64,000 bases of DNA from Thermogutta terrifontis (GCF_002277955.1 NZ_CP018477.1:1674001-1738000); one strand, 5' to 3'. Counted from the first letter of the stretch, positions 48,448 to 58,590 are shown. The notes: a model not told the origin generated them from the letters alone. Numbers and translations are program-made.

Positions 48448-49071
48448 TTAATGGGAAGCTAAATCGGCGATGAGGCTCCGCCAGACGTCCGTGACCTGTT
48501 GTCGGATGTCGTTGATGCTCCCGGAGTTGTCGATCACAAAGTCCGCCCGGACTTTTTTGACGTTCCGCGAGATCAACCACCTTTCCCGGCGATCCAGCTC
48601 TTCGGGCTTCCAGCCTCGAGTGCCCGCCCGATGGTAACGTATATCGGTTGGCGTGTCAATATAAAGTAATCTTTGACATAGTTTACTCCACCCGGCCTCC
48701 AAGAGCAACGGGGCGTCGATGACAAAAACCGGCCGCTGGTTCTGCCGGTGCTTTTCCTGCTCGGACAGGCAATCCGCCAACACGGCCTCGTGGATGACCC
48801 GCTCCAGGATCCGCCGCCGCTCTCTCGATAGCTCGTTGTCCTCGAAGACCAACTCTGCAATTCGTTTTCGATCGATTTCCCCCATTAAGGGGAAAACGGG
48901 CGATCCGAAAACCTGCCCAAGATAGGCACGAATAGCTGGCTGGTCAAGCACCCGGTGCGCTGCTTCGTCGGCATCAAAAACTTCCGCCCCCAGCCGGGCA
49001 AATTCCGTGGCAACTAGCGACTTTCCCGTTGCTGGAGGTCCCAACAACCCCACCGTGATCATGCTTGACAT
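48448..49071 (-). CDS. coaE: Dephospho-CoA kinase
   Basis: A 207-residue P-loop kinase for the last step of coenzyme A synthesis. It starts MSSMITVGLLGPPATGKS, where the P-loop is a variant of the usual GGIGSGKS. Further family parts are FDADEAAHRVLD, VIDAPLLLEAGW and WLISRNVKKVRADFVIDN. AGGAAAG precedes ATG 49071. It lies 107 bases after polA on the same strand, an order found in many bacteria. Confidence 0.93.
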   Translation of the reverse strand: MSSMITVGLLGPPATGKSLVATEFARLGAEVFDADEAAHRVLDQPAIRAYLGQVFGSPVFPLMGEIDRKRIAELVFEDNELSRERRRILERVIHEAVLADCLSEQEKHRQNQRPVFVIDAPLLLEAGWSKLCQRLLYIDTPTDIRYHRAGTRGWKPEELDRRERWLISRNVKKVRADFVIDNSGSINDIRQQVTDVWRSLIADLASH

Positions 49072-49178
49072 GCTTTCCTGAAGTGTTTCGTTAATGGCGA
49101 CTGAGTGTGAGTGAGTCCTTTTCCGTGAAAACAATACGTGGCAGGCGGGCTGTGTCAGATTTGATACAGGGGCCTGGT

Positions 49179-52055
49179 TTATACTGGTTCCATATCATTC
49201 CAGTTCGGCCCGGCACCCACATCTACCTTGAGCGGGACATTCAGTTTCATGACCGATTCCATTTCCTGGCGGACAAGACGGGCTGTGGCGGACACCTCGT
49301 CCGCTGGGCATTCGAACACAAGTTCGTCGTGGACCTGAAGGATCATCCTTGCGGCCAAGCCCGCCTCCCGCAGGGCATTCCGAACTCTGATCATGGCCAG
49401 CTTGATAAGGTCGGCTGCCGAACCCTGCACGACCGTGTTGATAGCCGTCCGTTCTGGGAGATTGCGCTGGCGGGTGGGGTGCTCCCGCACTCCGGAGATC
49501 CTCCGCTTCCTTCCCAGGATTGTGCGAACAAATCCCTGGCGGCGACATTCCTGGAGCACGCCCAGCAGAAAACGATCAATCCCGGGATAGCGGGCAAAAT
49601 AGGCATCAATAAACGCTGCGGCCTCTTCTTTCGAGATTCTCAATTGTTTGGCCAGGCCAAACGGCGTCTGTCCGTAGATCACTCCAAAATTGACGGCCTT
49701 GGCTTTCCGCCGCATCTCGGGGGTCACTTGGGTGGGAGGGACGCCAAACACCTCCGCGGCAACTGCCGTGTGAATATCTTCGTCACGGTGGAATGCCTCG
49801 CACAGCCGCTCGTCCTGAGAGAAGTGCGCCAGCATGCGGAGCTCGATCTGGGAATAATCGGCTGAAATCAGGCGCCAACCCTCCTCGGCGACAAAAGCAG
49901 ATCGAATTTCGCGACCTTCCTCCGTCCGCACCGGGATGTTTTGGAGATTCGGATCACTGCAACTGAGCCGTCCGGTGGCGGTTACGGCCTGGTGAAATGA
50001 TGCGTGGACCCTGCCCGTTCGCGGACACACCATTGTGGCCAGGCCCTCCACGTAGGTGTTCTTCAGTTTGGCGTACTGGCGATAGTCGATTATCTTGGCA
50101 GGGAGCGGGTGAATGGCCGCGAGCTCTTCCAGGACCTCGGAGTCTGTGCTGATCCCGGTTTTCGTTTTCTTCGAGCTGGGGAATTGAAGTTTGTCGAAAA
50201 GGATCTCCTGAAGCTGCTTCGGAGAGCCGATGTTGAATCTTTGCCCGGCAAGCTGGTAAATCTCCTCTTCCAAGATCTGCATGCGTCGTTCAAACTCTTC
50301 GCCGAGTTTTCTCAGGCGTTCGGTATCCACACGGATACCGTAATACTCCATTTCCGCCAGGATTTCCACCAGGGGCATTTCCACATCGGCGAACAGTTTC
50401 GCCAATTCTTCCCGCTCGAGTTGCGGCTCCAGTTTTTGCTTCAGGTGCCAGGGGAGAATGGCGTCCTGGACGGCATAACGCGCGATATCTTCAATCGCCA
50501 CCTCATTCATTTGCTTCTGTTTGCGGCCGGTGCCGATAAGCTCGGATATCTTGATTGTCTCGTGGCCTAGCAGGCGGGCGGCCTGCTCATCCAAACTGTG
50601 GGATCGCGAACCGGGATCCAGAAGATAGTCGGCGAGCATGCAATCGAATCCAAGCCCCTGCACATCGAATCCGCAGGAGCGCAGAACAACGAGATCGTAT
50701 TTCAAATTCTGCCCAATCTTTGCAATTTGCTTGTTACCGAGAATTGGTCCCAGATGGATAAGCACATCCTGCAGGGAGAGGGCTGGACTTCCTTCTGGTG
50801 TGAGGATGGGGATGTAGTATCCTTCCTGCGGCTCCGCTGCCAGCGAGATCCCCACCAGATCGGCCCAGCGAGGACGAATGTCCGTGGTTTCTGTATCCAG
50901 ACTCATCGCGTTGGCCTGGGCGAGCCGGCCCGCCAGGTCCTTCAGCTCTCGAGTTGTTTGGACAACGTGGTAACGATAGGAGATAGCCTGGGGGGGAGTA
51001 GGTGGGGATTCCTGTTGCGGTGCAAGCTTTTGGAGATCTGCGATGAGTCGGCGAAAGCCGAGCTGGCGGCACAGTTCGATGGCCCGGTCTATTTGAACAG
51101 GCTTCAACGTGAGTTCCTGGGGCTGGAGGTCCAGCGGGACGTCTCGTCTGAGGCGGACCAGCTCTCGAGAGAGAAAGGCCTGTTCGCGATAAGTTTCGAG
51201 GTTGTCACGTTTTTTGCCGGGGGGTAGCTCCGCGAGATGCTCGTAAAGAGCCTCGAGCGTTCCATAACGCTGAAGGAGTTCCTGGGCCGCCTTGGGACCA
51301 ATTAGGGGGACGCCCGGCACATTGTCACTGCTGTCTCCCACGAGGGCCTGAAAATCAACGACCTGCTCAGGAGTGACGCCCCATTCGCGGAGGAGAGCCT
51401 CGCGGTCGATATATGTTTCCTTGCGCAGATTCAGGAGTTTTACACGATCGGTGATGAGCTGGCGACAGTCTTTGTCGTTGGTGACGAGAACGCACTCACC
51501 GCCCTGCGCTTCGACAATCGACGCCAGTGTTGCCATGATGTCGTCGGCTTCGAACCCCGGCCGACGTAGCACGGGTATGCCGAGGGCTTCCAGAAACTGC
51601 TCGATGAGTTCGATTTGCGGGATAATGTCGGCATCGAGTTCCGGCCGATGGGCTTTGTATTCCGCGTAAATCTCCTTCCGGAAGCTTGGTTCTTTTGCAT
51701 CGAAGGCGCAAATGAGAAAATCTGGCTTGTATCTGGTCAACAGATGGATCATATCCCGGACGAATCCGAACACGGCATTGACCGGGCGTCCATCAGGGGC
51801 GGTCATCTCCGGCAAAGCATGAAACAACTGGTGGATGAGCGAGTGGGCATCCACCACGAACACCCGTTTGCCCCGAAAGAGTTCGTCTGATTCATGGGTT
51901 GTGGCTGGCGACGGAGTTGATGTGGCCGTCAGGACATCCTCCGTCTGCGCGGGGGTTAAGCCCTCCTGAGATGCCTGTTGGAACAGGTCAGGAGTTAGCT
52001 CCTGAGTGGGTGTCATCACGGTACGGCGGAAACGGGTCGCTCGTTTAGGACTCAT
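49179..52055 (-). CDS. polA: DNA polymerase I with intact proofreading domain
   Basis: A 958-residue three-domain enzyme. The 5' nuclease domain lies at about residues 60-330 (FEADDIMATLASIV, GDSSDNVPGVPLIGPKAAQ). The 3'-5' exonuclease domain at about 365-560 keeps its metal residues: Asp-Glu in SLDTETTDI, Asp in QNLKYDLVVL and Tyr-Asp in YAVQDA. The polymerase domain has motif A (SADYSQIELRMLAH), motif B (RRKAKAVNFGVIYG) and motif C (QVHDELVFE). The first ~55 residues are a low-complexity extension; ATG 52016 is another possible start. It sits between a DUF3047 gene and coaE. Confidence 0.97.
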   Translation of the reverse strand: MSPKRATRFRRTVMTPTQELTPDLFQQASQEGLTPAQTEDVLTATSTPSPATTHESDELFRGKRVFVVDAHSLIHQLFHALPEMTAPDGRPVNAVFGFVRDMIHLLTRYKPDFLICAFDAKEPSFRKEIYAEYKAHRPELDADIIPQIELIEQFLEALGIPVLRRPGFEADDIMATLASIVEAQGGECVLVTNDKDCRQLITDRVKLLNLRKETYIDREALLREWGVTPEQVVDFQALVGDSSDNVPGVPLIGPKAAQELLQRYGTLEALYEHLAELPPGKKRDNLETYREQAFLSRELVRLRRDVPLDLQPQELTLKPVQIDRAIELCRQLGFRRLIADLQKLAPQQESPPTPPQAISYRYHVVQTTRELKDLAGRLAQANAMSLDTETTDIRPRWADLVGISLAAEPQEGYYIPILTPEGSPALSLQDVLIHLGPILGNKQIAKIGQNLKYDLVVLRSCGFDVQGLGFDCMLADYLLDPGSRSHSLDEQAARLLGHETIKISELIGTGRKQKQMNEVAIEDIARYAVQDAILPWHLKQKLEPQLEREELAKLFADVEMPLVEILAEMEYYGIRVDTERLRKLGEEFERRMQILEEEIYQLAGQRFNIGSPKQLQEILFDKLQFPSSKKTKTGISTDSEVLEELAAIHPLPAKIIDYRQYAKLKNTYVEGLATMVCPRTGRVHASFHQAVTATGRLSCSDPNLQNIPVRTEEGREIRSAFVAEEGWRLISADYSQIELRMLAHFSQDERLCEAFHRDEDIHTAVAAEVFGVPPTQVTPEMRRKAKAVNFGVIYGQTPFGLAKQLRISKEEAAAFIDAYFARYPGIDRFLLGVLQECRRQGFVRTILGRKRRISGVREHPTRQRNLPERTAINTVVQGSAADLIKLAMIRVRNALREAGLAARMILQVHDELVFECPADEVSATARLVRQEMESVMKLNVPLKVDVGAGPNWNDMEPV

Positions 52056-52107
52056 CGATGGGCCTATCTGTTCTTTTTACACCCTCGATCGAGATCTGTG
52101 CCGGTTA

Positions 52108-52896
52108 TCAGGGCTTCGCGGGAGGTTGAGAAAAGGTAAGCGGGCCGATCAGCCCCTCCGCCACGCTGCTTGTGTGGTCGGAATCGCACCAGATCCCGAT
52201 GGCCACCACATGGGGATGCGAGCCTTTAAAATACTTGTCGTGGTCTTCCACGACGTTGCGGGTTTCTGTCAACCAGTCTTCAGCAGTACCCCGCCGTAGG
52301 ACGAGGGTATAAAGTTCTACACGACCGAAAATGAGCGAATTGTAGGTGCGGTGGATGACGTCCTTATCCCCTTCCCGGGCGGGGTTATCCCACACGTAGC
52401 CGATGACGTCATATCCGTCGGAGCGGCGGAAAGCGAGATATACCTGAAGGACCTGATCGTTCGTGGAGTCGTAGTTGGCATTTCCGCCCCGCGGGAGAGT
52501 CAGGGCCTTCCAGCCCCAGGAAAGCTGAGGATAGCGGTCGGCAGCAAACGGACGGGAACGGAGGTCCTGGTAGAGGACGAACGAAGCGCGAACCGCTCGC
52601 AGGCGCAATACGCGTTGGTGCGGGTTTTGAGGATCGGCCTCTACTGTGATGCGAACATCGCCACCGAGCCCGGCCTTTTGATACTCCCATGGGCTTGGCC
52701 AGCTCACGTTTGTCAGCCAGCGCGAGACGAGTGGTCCATGGAAGCCAAAAACTTTCTGGCTCTCTTCGCCCGCTGCGATTGATGCGACGCTGACCAGGGC
52801 CATCAGCACCCAAACGAGGAAAACCCTGTGGAACAGGCGGGGCGGCCTCGTGCGAGGGACTTGCTGGTGACAAGTCCGAAGATGGCGGGAGAACAT
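52108..52896 (-). CDS. DUF3047-type secreted or membrane-anchored protein
   Basis: A 262-residue protein with an N-terminal hydrophobic segment (about residues 25-42, VFLVWVLMALVSVASIAAG), probably a signal peptide or anchor. A beta-rich domain follows that resembles DUF3047: YPQLSWGWKALTLPRGG, VLQVYLAFRRSDGYDVIGYV and HPHVVAIGIWCDSDHTSS. The function of the family is unknown. ATG 52896 has AAAGGG upstream. It lies 52 bases ahead of polA on the same strand. Confidence 0.75.
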   Translation of the reverse strand: MFSRHLRTCHQQVPRTRPPRLFHRVFLVWVLMALVSVASIAAGEESQKVFGFHGPLVSRWLTNVSWPSPWEYQKAGLGGDVRITVEADPQNPHQRVLRLRAVRASFVLYQDLRSRPFAADRYPQLSWGWKALTLPRGGNANYDSTNDQVLQVYLAFRRSDGYDVIGYVWDNPAREGDKDVIHRTYNSLIFGRVELYTLVLRRGTAEDWLTETRNVVEDHDKYFKGSHPHVVAIGIWCDSDHTSSVAEGLIGPLTFSQPPAKP

Positions 52897-53058
52897 AGGA
52901 CGTCCCTTTCGCTGAACGTACCGACAGTGGAAACTTCCCGTTTGCGGGAGCCGCGGCAAGGTCACGGGATGCAGAAAGAATCCTCAGCCCGATCTGGTGA
53001 TTCTCAACTTATTCTATGCCTGATCAGATGGGCTCACAACTCAGCGAAATTCTGACTC

Positions 53059-53340
53059 ATCCCCACTTTTCCTCTGCCGACGGAGACGCGGACGTCCAGA
53101 GTGGTTCGCGCGGAAGCGACATTCGATCCGGAGGGACCTGCTGGTCAGGTCCGGTTCCCCACGGTGGATCATGCGTTGCGTTTCGGCCGGCACGACAAGC
53201 ATGCCCATGCGAAGGACTTCTCGGTGGGTGAGGTCCGCATTTGGAGCATCCATTTCACCGAGCGGGCCCCAACTGGTTGGTTGCGTGGTTCGTTAAACGG
53301 CAGGGGCAATTCAAGAATTGCCCCTACTACACGTTGTGCC
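53059..53340 (+). repeat. Interspersed non-coding repeat, copy C (longest)
   Basis: It begins ATCCCCACTTTTC, contains GATCCGGAGGGACCTGCTGG (about 53129-53148) and CATCCATTTCACCG, and ends with CGTTAAACGG beside a perfect hairpin, AGGGGCAATTC (53302-53312) with GAATTGCCCCT (53315-53325). Compared with copy A it has about 75 extra bases in the middle. Confidence 0.65.
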
Positions 53341-53501
53341 CTCGGTATGTCATAGGTTTTTGCAAAAATGGGGTTGGGTATAAACAGACTTGCCTGGCCG
53401 GGGCAGTGAAAATCCGACAACATTCAACACGGGGAAATGTTTTTCTGACGCTGGTGATGGTGACTGAGCACCACGGTGGCCTGCACCGGCAGATAAAAAC
53501 G

Positions 53502-53536
53502 AAAGATTTATAATAGGAAAAACATGCAAAATCTTT
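53502..53536. promoter_or_regulatory. Inverted repeat over the pncB -10 box, candidate NrtR operator
   Basis: AAAGATTT (53502-53509) and AAATCTTT (53529-53536) form a perfect eight-base inverted repeat with a 19-base spacer. The left arm abuts a perfect TATAAT (53509-53514). It lies 15 bases ahead of the pncB start, where a bound repressor would block transcription. Linking it to the NrtR-like protein encoded downstream is inference. Confidence 0.4.
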
Positions 53537-53550
53537 AGGATGGTTGCTGT

Positions 53551-55002
53551 ATGACGAGCTACGCGAAGGCGATCTTTTCCAACCCAGCGCTATTGACCGA
53601 TCTTTATCAATTGACAATGGCCCAGGGTTACTGGCGCCAGGGTTGGGCCGACCGCCGCGCTGTTTTCCATCTGTTTTTTCGCCGGGCACCGTTTGGTGGC
53701 CGATTCGCTATCGCTTGCGGGATGGAAGCGGTGGTGGAATTTCTCAAGCGATGGCGATTCACCGAGGAAGACCTCGGCTATCTGGCGACACTCAAGGCCC
53801 CTGATGGTCGGCCTCTTTTTTGTCCAGAATTTCTCGATTATCTGGCTGGCCTGCGTTTTGAGGGGGAACTCCTGGCCGTGCGGGAGGGGACCATCATTTT
53901 TGCTCACGAGCCTTTTTTGCGGGTTCAGGCGGGTCTGTTGGTCTCGCAGTTGCTGGAGACACCGCTCCTCAATCTGGTGGGATTTCCCACGCTGGTGGCC
54001 ACCAAGGCGGCACGGGTGGCGCGAGCTGCCCATCCCGATCCGGTCATTGAATTTGGCTTGCGACGAGCACAGGGGTTTGAGGCAGCGCTCATTGCAGCGC
54101 GGGCGACATACATCGGCGGATGCGTGGGCACTTCTCATGTCCTGGCCGGAAAACTGTGGGATATCCCCGTTCGGGGCACTCAGGCTCACAGTTGGATTCT
54201 CGCGTTTGGTGACGAGCGCCGGGCTTTCGAGGCTTACGCCGAGAGTTATCCTTCCAGTTGTGTGCTTTTGGTGGATACGTTCGATACAATCCAGGGAGTC
54301 AAACACGCGATCGAGGTAGCACAGAAGCTTAAGGAAAAAGGACATCGATTGCTTGGGATTCGTCTGGACTCCGGCGACTTGGTGACGCTGAGCCAGAAGG
54401 CCCGACAGATGCTCGATGAGGCGGGCCTCAACGATGTGGTTATTCTTGCGTCCGGAGATCTTGATGAGTATCGGATTAGCCGTCTCAAAGCGGCTGGGGC
54501 TCAAATCAATGCGTGGGGAGTGGGTACGCGGCTGACCACGGCCTTCGATGAGCCGGCGCTTTCCGTGGTCTACAAACTGGCGGCCATCCAGGATGGAAAT
54601 GGAGCCTGGCACGACCGAATGAAGATCTCGGCGGAGACGGCCAAACAAACACTGCCGGGAATTTTGCGGGTTCGCCGGTATTATGCCGCAGGCCAGTCCC
54701 AGATGGATGTCATTTACGACGAACGCGATCCCCAGGATCTTCAGCTTCCCGCGAAGCGAGGGAAGGAGTTCACGTTTGACGAAGCCGTGGAGTTACTTCA
54801 ACCCCTGTGGGTAGGGGGCGAACCGGTTCAAGAGGTCAGGAGTCTCAAAGAGATCCGGGAATACGTTCAGCGCCAGCTCGGCGCCTTTGCCTCGGAGTAC
54901 CTCTCGCTGCGACGGGCAAAAGCGTTTCCGGTAAAGATGGCTCGCGGTGTTGCCATCCGCCGCCGACAACTGCGATATCATCATGAGGAGCCTTCAGCAT
55001 GA
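53551..55002 (+). CDS. pncB: Nicotinate phosphoribosyltransferase
   Basis: A 483-residue enzyme that makes nicotinate mononucleotide from nicotinate and PRPP, the committed step of the Preiss-Handler route. Family parts include [15 protein letters not shown] at the N-terminus, [19 protein letters not shown], the His of [14 protein letters not shown] (the residue phosphorylated by ATP in this family), and [16 protein letters not shown]. The stop codon overlaps the nadE start in ATGA, so the two are translationally coupled. Confidence 0.95.
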   Translation: MTSYAKAIFSNPALLTDLYQLTMAQGYWRQGWADRRAVFHLFFRRAPFGGRFAIACGMEAVVEFLKRWRFTEEDLGYLATLKAPDGRPLFCPEFLDYLAGLRFEGELLAVREGTIIFAHEPFLRVQAGLLVSQLLETPLLNLVGFPTLVATKAARVARAAHPDPVIEFGLRRAQGFEAALIAARATYIGGCVGTSHVLAGKLWDIPVRGTQAHSWILAFGDERRAFEAYAESYPSSCVLLVDTFDTIQGVKHAIEVAQKLKEKGHRLLGIRLDSGDLVTLSQKARQMLDEAGLNDVVILASGDLDEYRISRLKAAGAQINAWGVGTRLTTAFDEPALSVVYKLAAIQDGNGAWHDRMKISAETAKQTLPGILRVRRYYAAGQSQMDVIYDERDPQDLQLPAKRGKEFTFDEAVELLQPLWVGGEPVQEVRSLKEIREYVQRQLGAFASEYLSLRRAKAFPVKMARGVAIRRRQLRYHHEEPSA

Positions 55003-56996
55003 GTCGGGTTCGCGTGGCAGGGGCGACCGTCAATCAGACGCCCCTCGATTGGTCCAACAACTTGGCCAATATCGTTCGTGCCATCGAAATTGCCCGGAAC
55101 GAAGGGGCCACGATCCTTTGTCTGCCGGAATTGTGCATCACGGGCTATGGGTGCGAGGACGCTTTTCTTTCCCCAGGCGTTCACAAGACAGCGCTGGAAG
55201 TGCTCATGGAGTGTCTGCCCCATACCAAAGGGATGATTGTCTCTCTGGGACTTCCGGTGTTTCACCGATGCGCCGTCTTCAATTCGGCCTGCCTGGTCGC
55301 AGACGGGCAAATCCTCGGTTTTGTCCCCAAGAGGTTTTTGGCATCGGAGGGCCTCCATTACGAACCTCGGTGGTTCAAGCCCTGGCCGGCGGGTGTGTGC
55401 GATCAAATTGAAATTGCCGGTCGCAACTACCCGATTGGCGATTACGTGTTCAGCGTGGGTGGGATTCGAGTCGGTTTTGAAATCTGCGAGGACGCCTGGG
55501 TGGCTCAGCGACCGGGGAGTGAGCTGGCCTCACGGGGAGTCGATCTGATTCTCAATCCAAGTGCCAGCCACTTTTCGTTCGGGAAGTACGAGATCCGCAA
55601 GCGGTTCGTGGTGGAAGGTTCCCGAGCCTTCCATGTGGGATACATTTACACCAACCTGATGGGCAATGAAGCCGGGCGTGTCATTTACGACGGGGGAGTT
55701 TTGATTGCATCGCAGGGACGGATTATCGCTGCAGGCCCACGATTCAGCTTTCGGCCGGTCACGGTGACTACGGGTGTGGTGGATGTGGAGCTCAACCGCG
55801 TGAACAGGGCCCGTTCGGCTGGCTTTGATCCTCATTTAGCTTTTCGCAATGACGGGGTGGTCAATTTTCCCTGGAATTTTCCGGACATCGAACCTTCCGT
55901 GGAAATGGCGCGGTGGCCGGCGTGGGAAACGGGACCATATCTTAAAGAGGAGGAATTCGCGCGGGCCGTGATGCTCGGGCTGTTCGATTACCTGCGCAAA
56001 AGCAAAGCTCGGGGGTTTGTTGTCAGCGTGAGCGGGGGAGCCGATTCCTCAGCGGTGGCCTGCCTCGCGGCTCTCATGGTCGAAGCGGCCCATCAGGAAC
56101 TGGGTCACGAAGCCTTTTGCCAGGCCCTCAGCCACATTCCCGAGCTGAAAACGACTCAAACTCATCAGGAGCGCATTGCAAAACTCCTTCACTGTATTTA
56201 CCAGGCTACGCGGAACAATAGTCCCGCTACCCGGGAGGCGGCCACGGCCGTGGTGACCTCCCTCGGCGCGACCATGTCCTGCATTTCCGTGGACGAAATC
56301 GTCGCGCTCTATGTGAAGCGTATCGAAGAGGTTCTCGGGCACCCTCTGACCTGGGACAAGCATGACATCGCTTTGCAGAACATCCAGGCCCGCGCTCGTG
56401 GCCCAAGTGCCTGGCTGCTGGCGAACGTCAAGGGTGCCTTACTTTTGACCACCAGTAACCGATCTGAAGCGGCCGTCGGGTATGCCACCATGGACGGCGA
56501 TACCTGTGGGAGCATCAGCCCGATTGCTGGTATCAATAAGACCTACCTGCGGCAGTGGTTGAAGTGGCTGGAGCAGGTGGGCCCCGAGGGATTGCATCCT
56601 GTGCCGGCCCTCGCCAAGGTCAACGCCCTCACACCGACCGCAGAATTGCGTCCCAGCGAACAACAGCAGACAGACGAAGCCGATTTGATGCCTTATCCCA
56701 TTCTCGATTTTATTGAAAAGGCGGCTATTCGCGACAAACTATCGCCGAAGGAGATCTATCGTCTCATGCGGCACGAGTTCCCCGATTATGGGCCTGAGCA
56801 ACTGGTCACGTGGGTCGAGCGGTTCTTCCGTTTATGGTGCCGCAACCAGTGGAAGCGCGAGCGGTATGCTCCGGCTTTTCACGTGGATGACGAAGACCTT
56901 GACCCACGCAGTTGGTGCCGATTCCCGATTCTTTCGGGAGGATTCGAACGGGAGTTGGCGGAACTTCGCCAGGCAGTAGAAAACGGCAGTTTGTAA
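54999..56996 (+). CDS. nadE: Glutamine-dependent NAD(+) synthetase
   Basis: A 665-residue two-domain enzyme that amidates deamido-NAD with ammonia from glutamine. The N-terminal nitrilase-type glutaminase has its Glu-Lys-Cys triad: Glu44 ([10 protein letters not shown]), Lys111 ([10 protein letters not shown]) and Cys163 (FEICEDAW). The C-terminal synthetase has the P-loop [12 protein letters not shown] near residue 345 and [20 protein letters not shown]. The length is that of the long, glutamine-using form. It overlaps pncB by four bases. Confidence 0.96.
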   Translation: MSRVRVAGATVNQTPLDWSNNLANIVRAIEIARNEGATILCLPELCITGYGCEDAFLSPGVHKTALEVLMECLPHTKGMIVSLGLPVFHRCAVFNSACLVADGQILGFVPKRFLASEGLHYEPRWFKPWPAGVCDQIEIAGRNYPIGDYVFSVGGIRVGFEICEDAWVAQRPGSELASRGVDLILNPSASHFSFGKYEIRKRFVVEGSRAFHVGYIYTNLMGNEAGRVIYDGGVLIASQGRIIAAGPRFSFRPVTVTTGVVDVELNRVNRARSAGFDPHLAFRNDGVVNFPWNFPDIEPSVEMARWPAWETGPYLKEEEFARAVMLGLFDYLRKSKARGFVVSVSGGADSSAVACLAALMVEAAHQELGHEAFCQALSHIPELKTTQTHQERIAKLLHCIYQATRNNSPATREAATAVVTSLGATMSCISVDEIVALYVKRIEEVLGHPLTWDKHDIALQNIQARARGPSAWLLANVKGALLLTTSNRSEAAVGYATMDGDTCGSISPIAGINKTYLRQWLKWLEQVGPEGLHPVPALAKVNALTPTAELRPSEQQQTDEADLMPYPILDFIEKAAIRDKLSPKEIYRLMRHEFPDYGPEQLVTWVERFFRLWCRNQWKRERYAPAFHVDDEDLDPRSWCRFPILSGGFERELAELRQAVENGSL

Positions 56997-57033
56997 CACC
57001 AGGGGTTCCCTACATCACGGAGTAATTTTTTCG

Positions 57034-57771
57034 ATGGGCTACACGTACGAATACCCGCGCCCTGCAGTGTGCGTGGACTGTGTTGTTTTTGGGCTTCCCG
57101 AAACGGATACCAGCCGCCCTCCTGCGTCACCAGACGTTCTCCTCATCCAGCGTGGCCGACCGCCGTTTGCAGGGATGTGGGCGTTACCCGGCGGGTTTGT
57201 GGACATTGACGAGCCTCTCGAAGCAGCGGCGGCACGTGAACTGGAAGAGGAAACAGGAATTCGGGGGGCAGCGCTGGAGGTTGCTGGTGTTTACGGCGCA
57301 CCGGGCCGGGACCCGCGGGGCCGTACGATCTCGATCGTGTACCGCGCCCTCGTCTGGAAGTCGGCCCATTCACCGCAGGGTGGTGATGACGCCGCAAAAG
57401 CTCAATGGTTCAGCCTTTCTGCCCTGCCACCGATGGCATTTGATCATAATCAGATCGTAAAAGAAATCACCGAGAATCTCCGCCGTGACATCCGCACGCG
57501 ACCGTTTGGGCGGGAATTACTTCCGGACAGTTTTACCATCAGCGAACTTCGGCGGGTTTATGAGATCATGCTGGGCTGCCCGGTTTCGGCGAGAAAACTT
57601 CAAAGTTTTCTGCTCAAAGTGGGAGTGATTGAGCCGGCCGAGCAGGCCCATTCGGCCCCCGTCGAAACACCCACGTTAGGTCGTCGCAGAAAACTGTTTC
57701 GGTTCTGTTCAGCAGTTTACGAAGAGTTGGCCCGCAGCGGATTTACACCCGAAGCATTTGCCGGAATGTAA
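57034..57771 (+). CDS. NrtR-like Nudix protein, probable NAD metabolism regulator
   Basis: A 245-residue protein. Residues about 8-150 form a Nudix domain with an intact box: Gly54-x5-Glu60-x7-Arg68-Glu-Leu-x-Glu-Glu-x-Gly-Ile76. Residues about 160-235 form a winged-helix-like domain (FTISELRRVYEIMLGCPVSARK, LFRFCSAVYEEL). This is the NrtR architecture, in which ADP-ribose binding releases the repressor from NAD biosynthesis operators. The intact Nudix box means it could also be a working ADP-ribose pyrophosphatase. It lies between nadE (37 bases upstream) and pncA, which supports the regulatory role. Confidence 0.85.
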   Translation: MGYTYEYPRPAVCVDCVVFGLPETDTSRPPASPDVLLIQRGRPPFAGMWALPGGFVDIDEPLEAAAARELEEETGIRGAALEVAGVYGAPGRDPRGRTISIVYRALVWKSAHSPQGGDDAAKAQWFSLSALPPMAFDHNQIVKEITENLRRDIRTRPFGRELLPDSFTISELRRVYEIMLGCPVSARKLQSFLLKVGVIEPAEQAHSAPVETPTLGRRRKLFRFCSAVYEELARSGFTPEAFAGM

Positions 57772-57954
57772 GCAATTTTTGGCATCAGTTTGCCGGATGG
57801 GAGTTACCGTTCAAAATTCCATCGTCGTTTTAAAGCAAAGATGGTAGTCCAAACGGTGCGAATGCGTAGTCTGGAAGTTTGCAGGGCAGGTTCTTTACTG
57901 GCTTCGATAATAAAAATGGGGTAGCACGGGGGCTTGGAGAGGAGATTTCCGCCT

Positions 57955-58590
57955 ATGGACGCACTGATCGTGGTGGATGTTCAGAACGACTTTTGTCCAG
58001 GCGGTGCGCTACCGGTACCGCGGGGGGACGAGGTGGTCCCTGTGATCAATCGGCTCATGCCACTTTTTCCACTGGTGGTGGCCACCCAGGATTGGCATCC
58101 GCCCGACCATTGCAGCTTCGCGACCAATCACCCCGGCAAGCAGCCAGGAGAGGTTGTGGAACTCAACGGAGTGCCACAAATCCTGTGGCCTGTGCATTGT
58201 GTTCAGGGGACTCCGGGAGCTGAGTTTCATCCTGGGCTTAATACGCAGTTGTTCCAGGTTGTGTTTCGCAAGGGCATAGATCCGGCTGTTGACAGTTACA
58301 GTGGTTTCTACGACAACGCCCGACGGCGTGCCACGGGGCTCCATGAATACCTCCAGGAAAACAACGTCACACGCATTTTTGTGTGTGGGTTGGCGACCGA
58401 TTACTGCGTGAAGTGGACCTGTTTGGATGGGGCCGAGTTGGGCTATCAGACTTTTCTCCTTGAAGATGCGTGCCGGGGCGTGGAATTGATGCCGGGCGAC
58501 GTGGAGAGATCTTTGAGGCAGCTTCGCGAGGCTGGTGTAACGATCGTTTCCAGCGCCGATCTCAGCTCGATTTTGGAGCACCGCCCCTGA
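57955..58590 (+). CDS. pncA: Nicotinamidase
   Basis: A 211-residue isochorismatase-fold amidase that hydrolyses nicotinamide to nicotinate, the substrate of PncB. The catalytic triad is Asp8 (VVDVQNDF), Lys106 (FRKGID) and Cys151 (GLATDYCVKWT); the metal ligands are Asp46, His48 (TQDWHPPDH) and His81 (WPVHCVQG). ATG 57955 has GGAGAGGAG upstream. It completes a salvage route with pncB and nadE in the same cluster. Confidence 0.96.
   Translation: MDALIVVDVQNDFCPGGALPVPRGDEVVPVINRLMPLFPLVVATQDWHPPDHCSFATNHPGKQPGEVVELNGVPQILWPVHCVQGTPGAEFHPGLNTQLFQVVFRKGIDPAVDSYSGFYDNARRRATGLHEYLQENNVTRIFVCGLATDYCVKWTCLDGAELGYQTFLLEDACRGVELMPGDVERSLRQLREAGVTIVSSADLSSILEHRP

Larger units (their letters stand above)
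52897..53550. other. Gap with repeat copy C and the pncB upstream region
   Basis: Divergent gap of about 650 bases. It contains the repeat element at 53059-53340 and a candidate operator over the pncB promoter (53502-53536). No gene was recognised. Confidence 0.5.
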
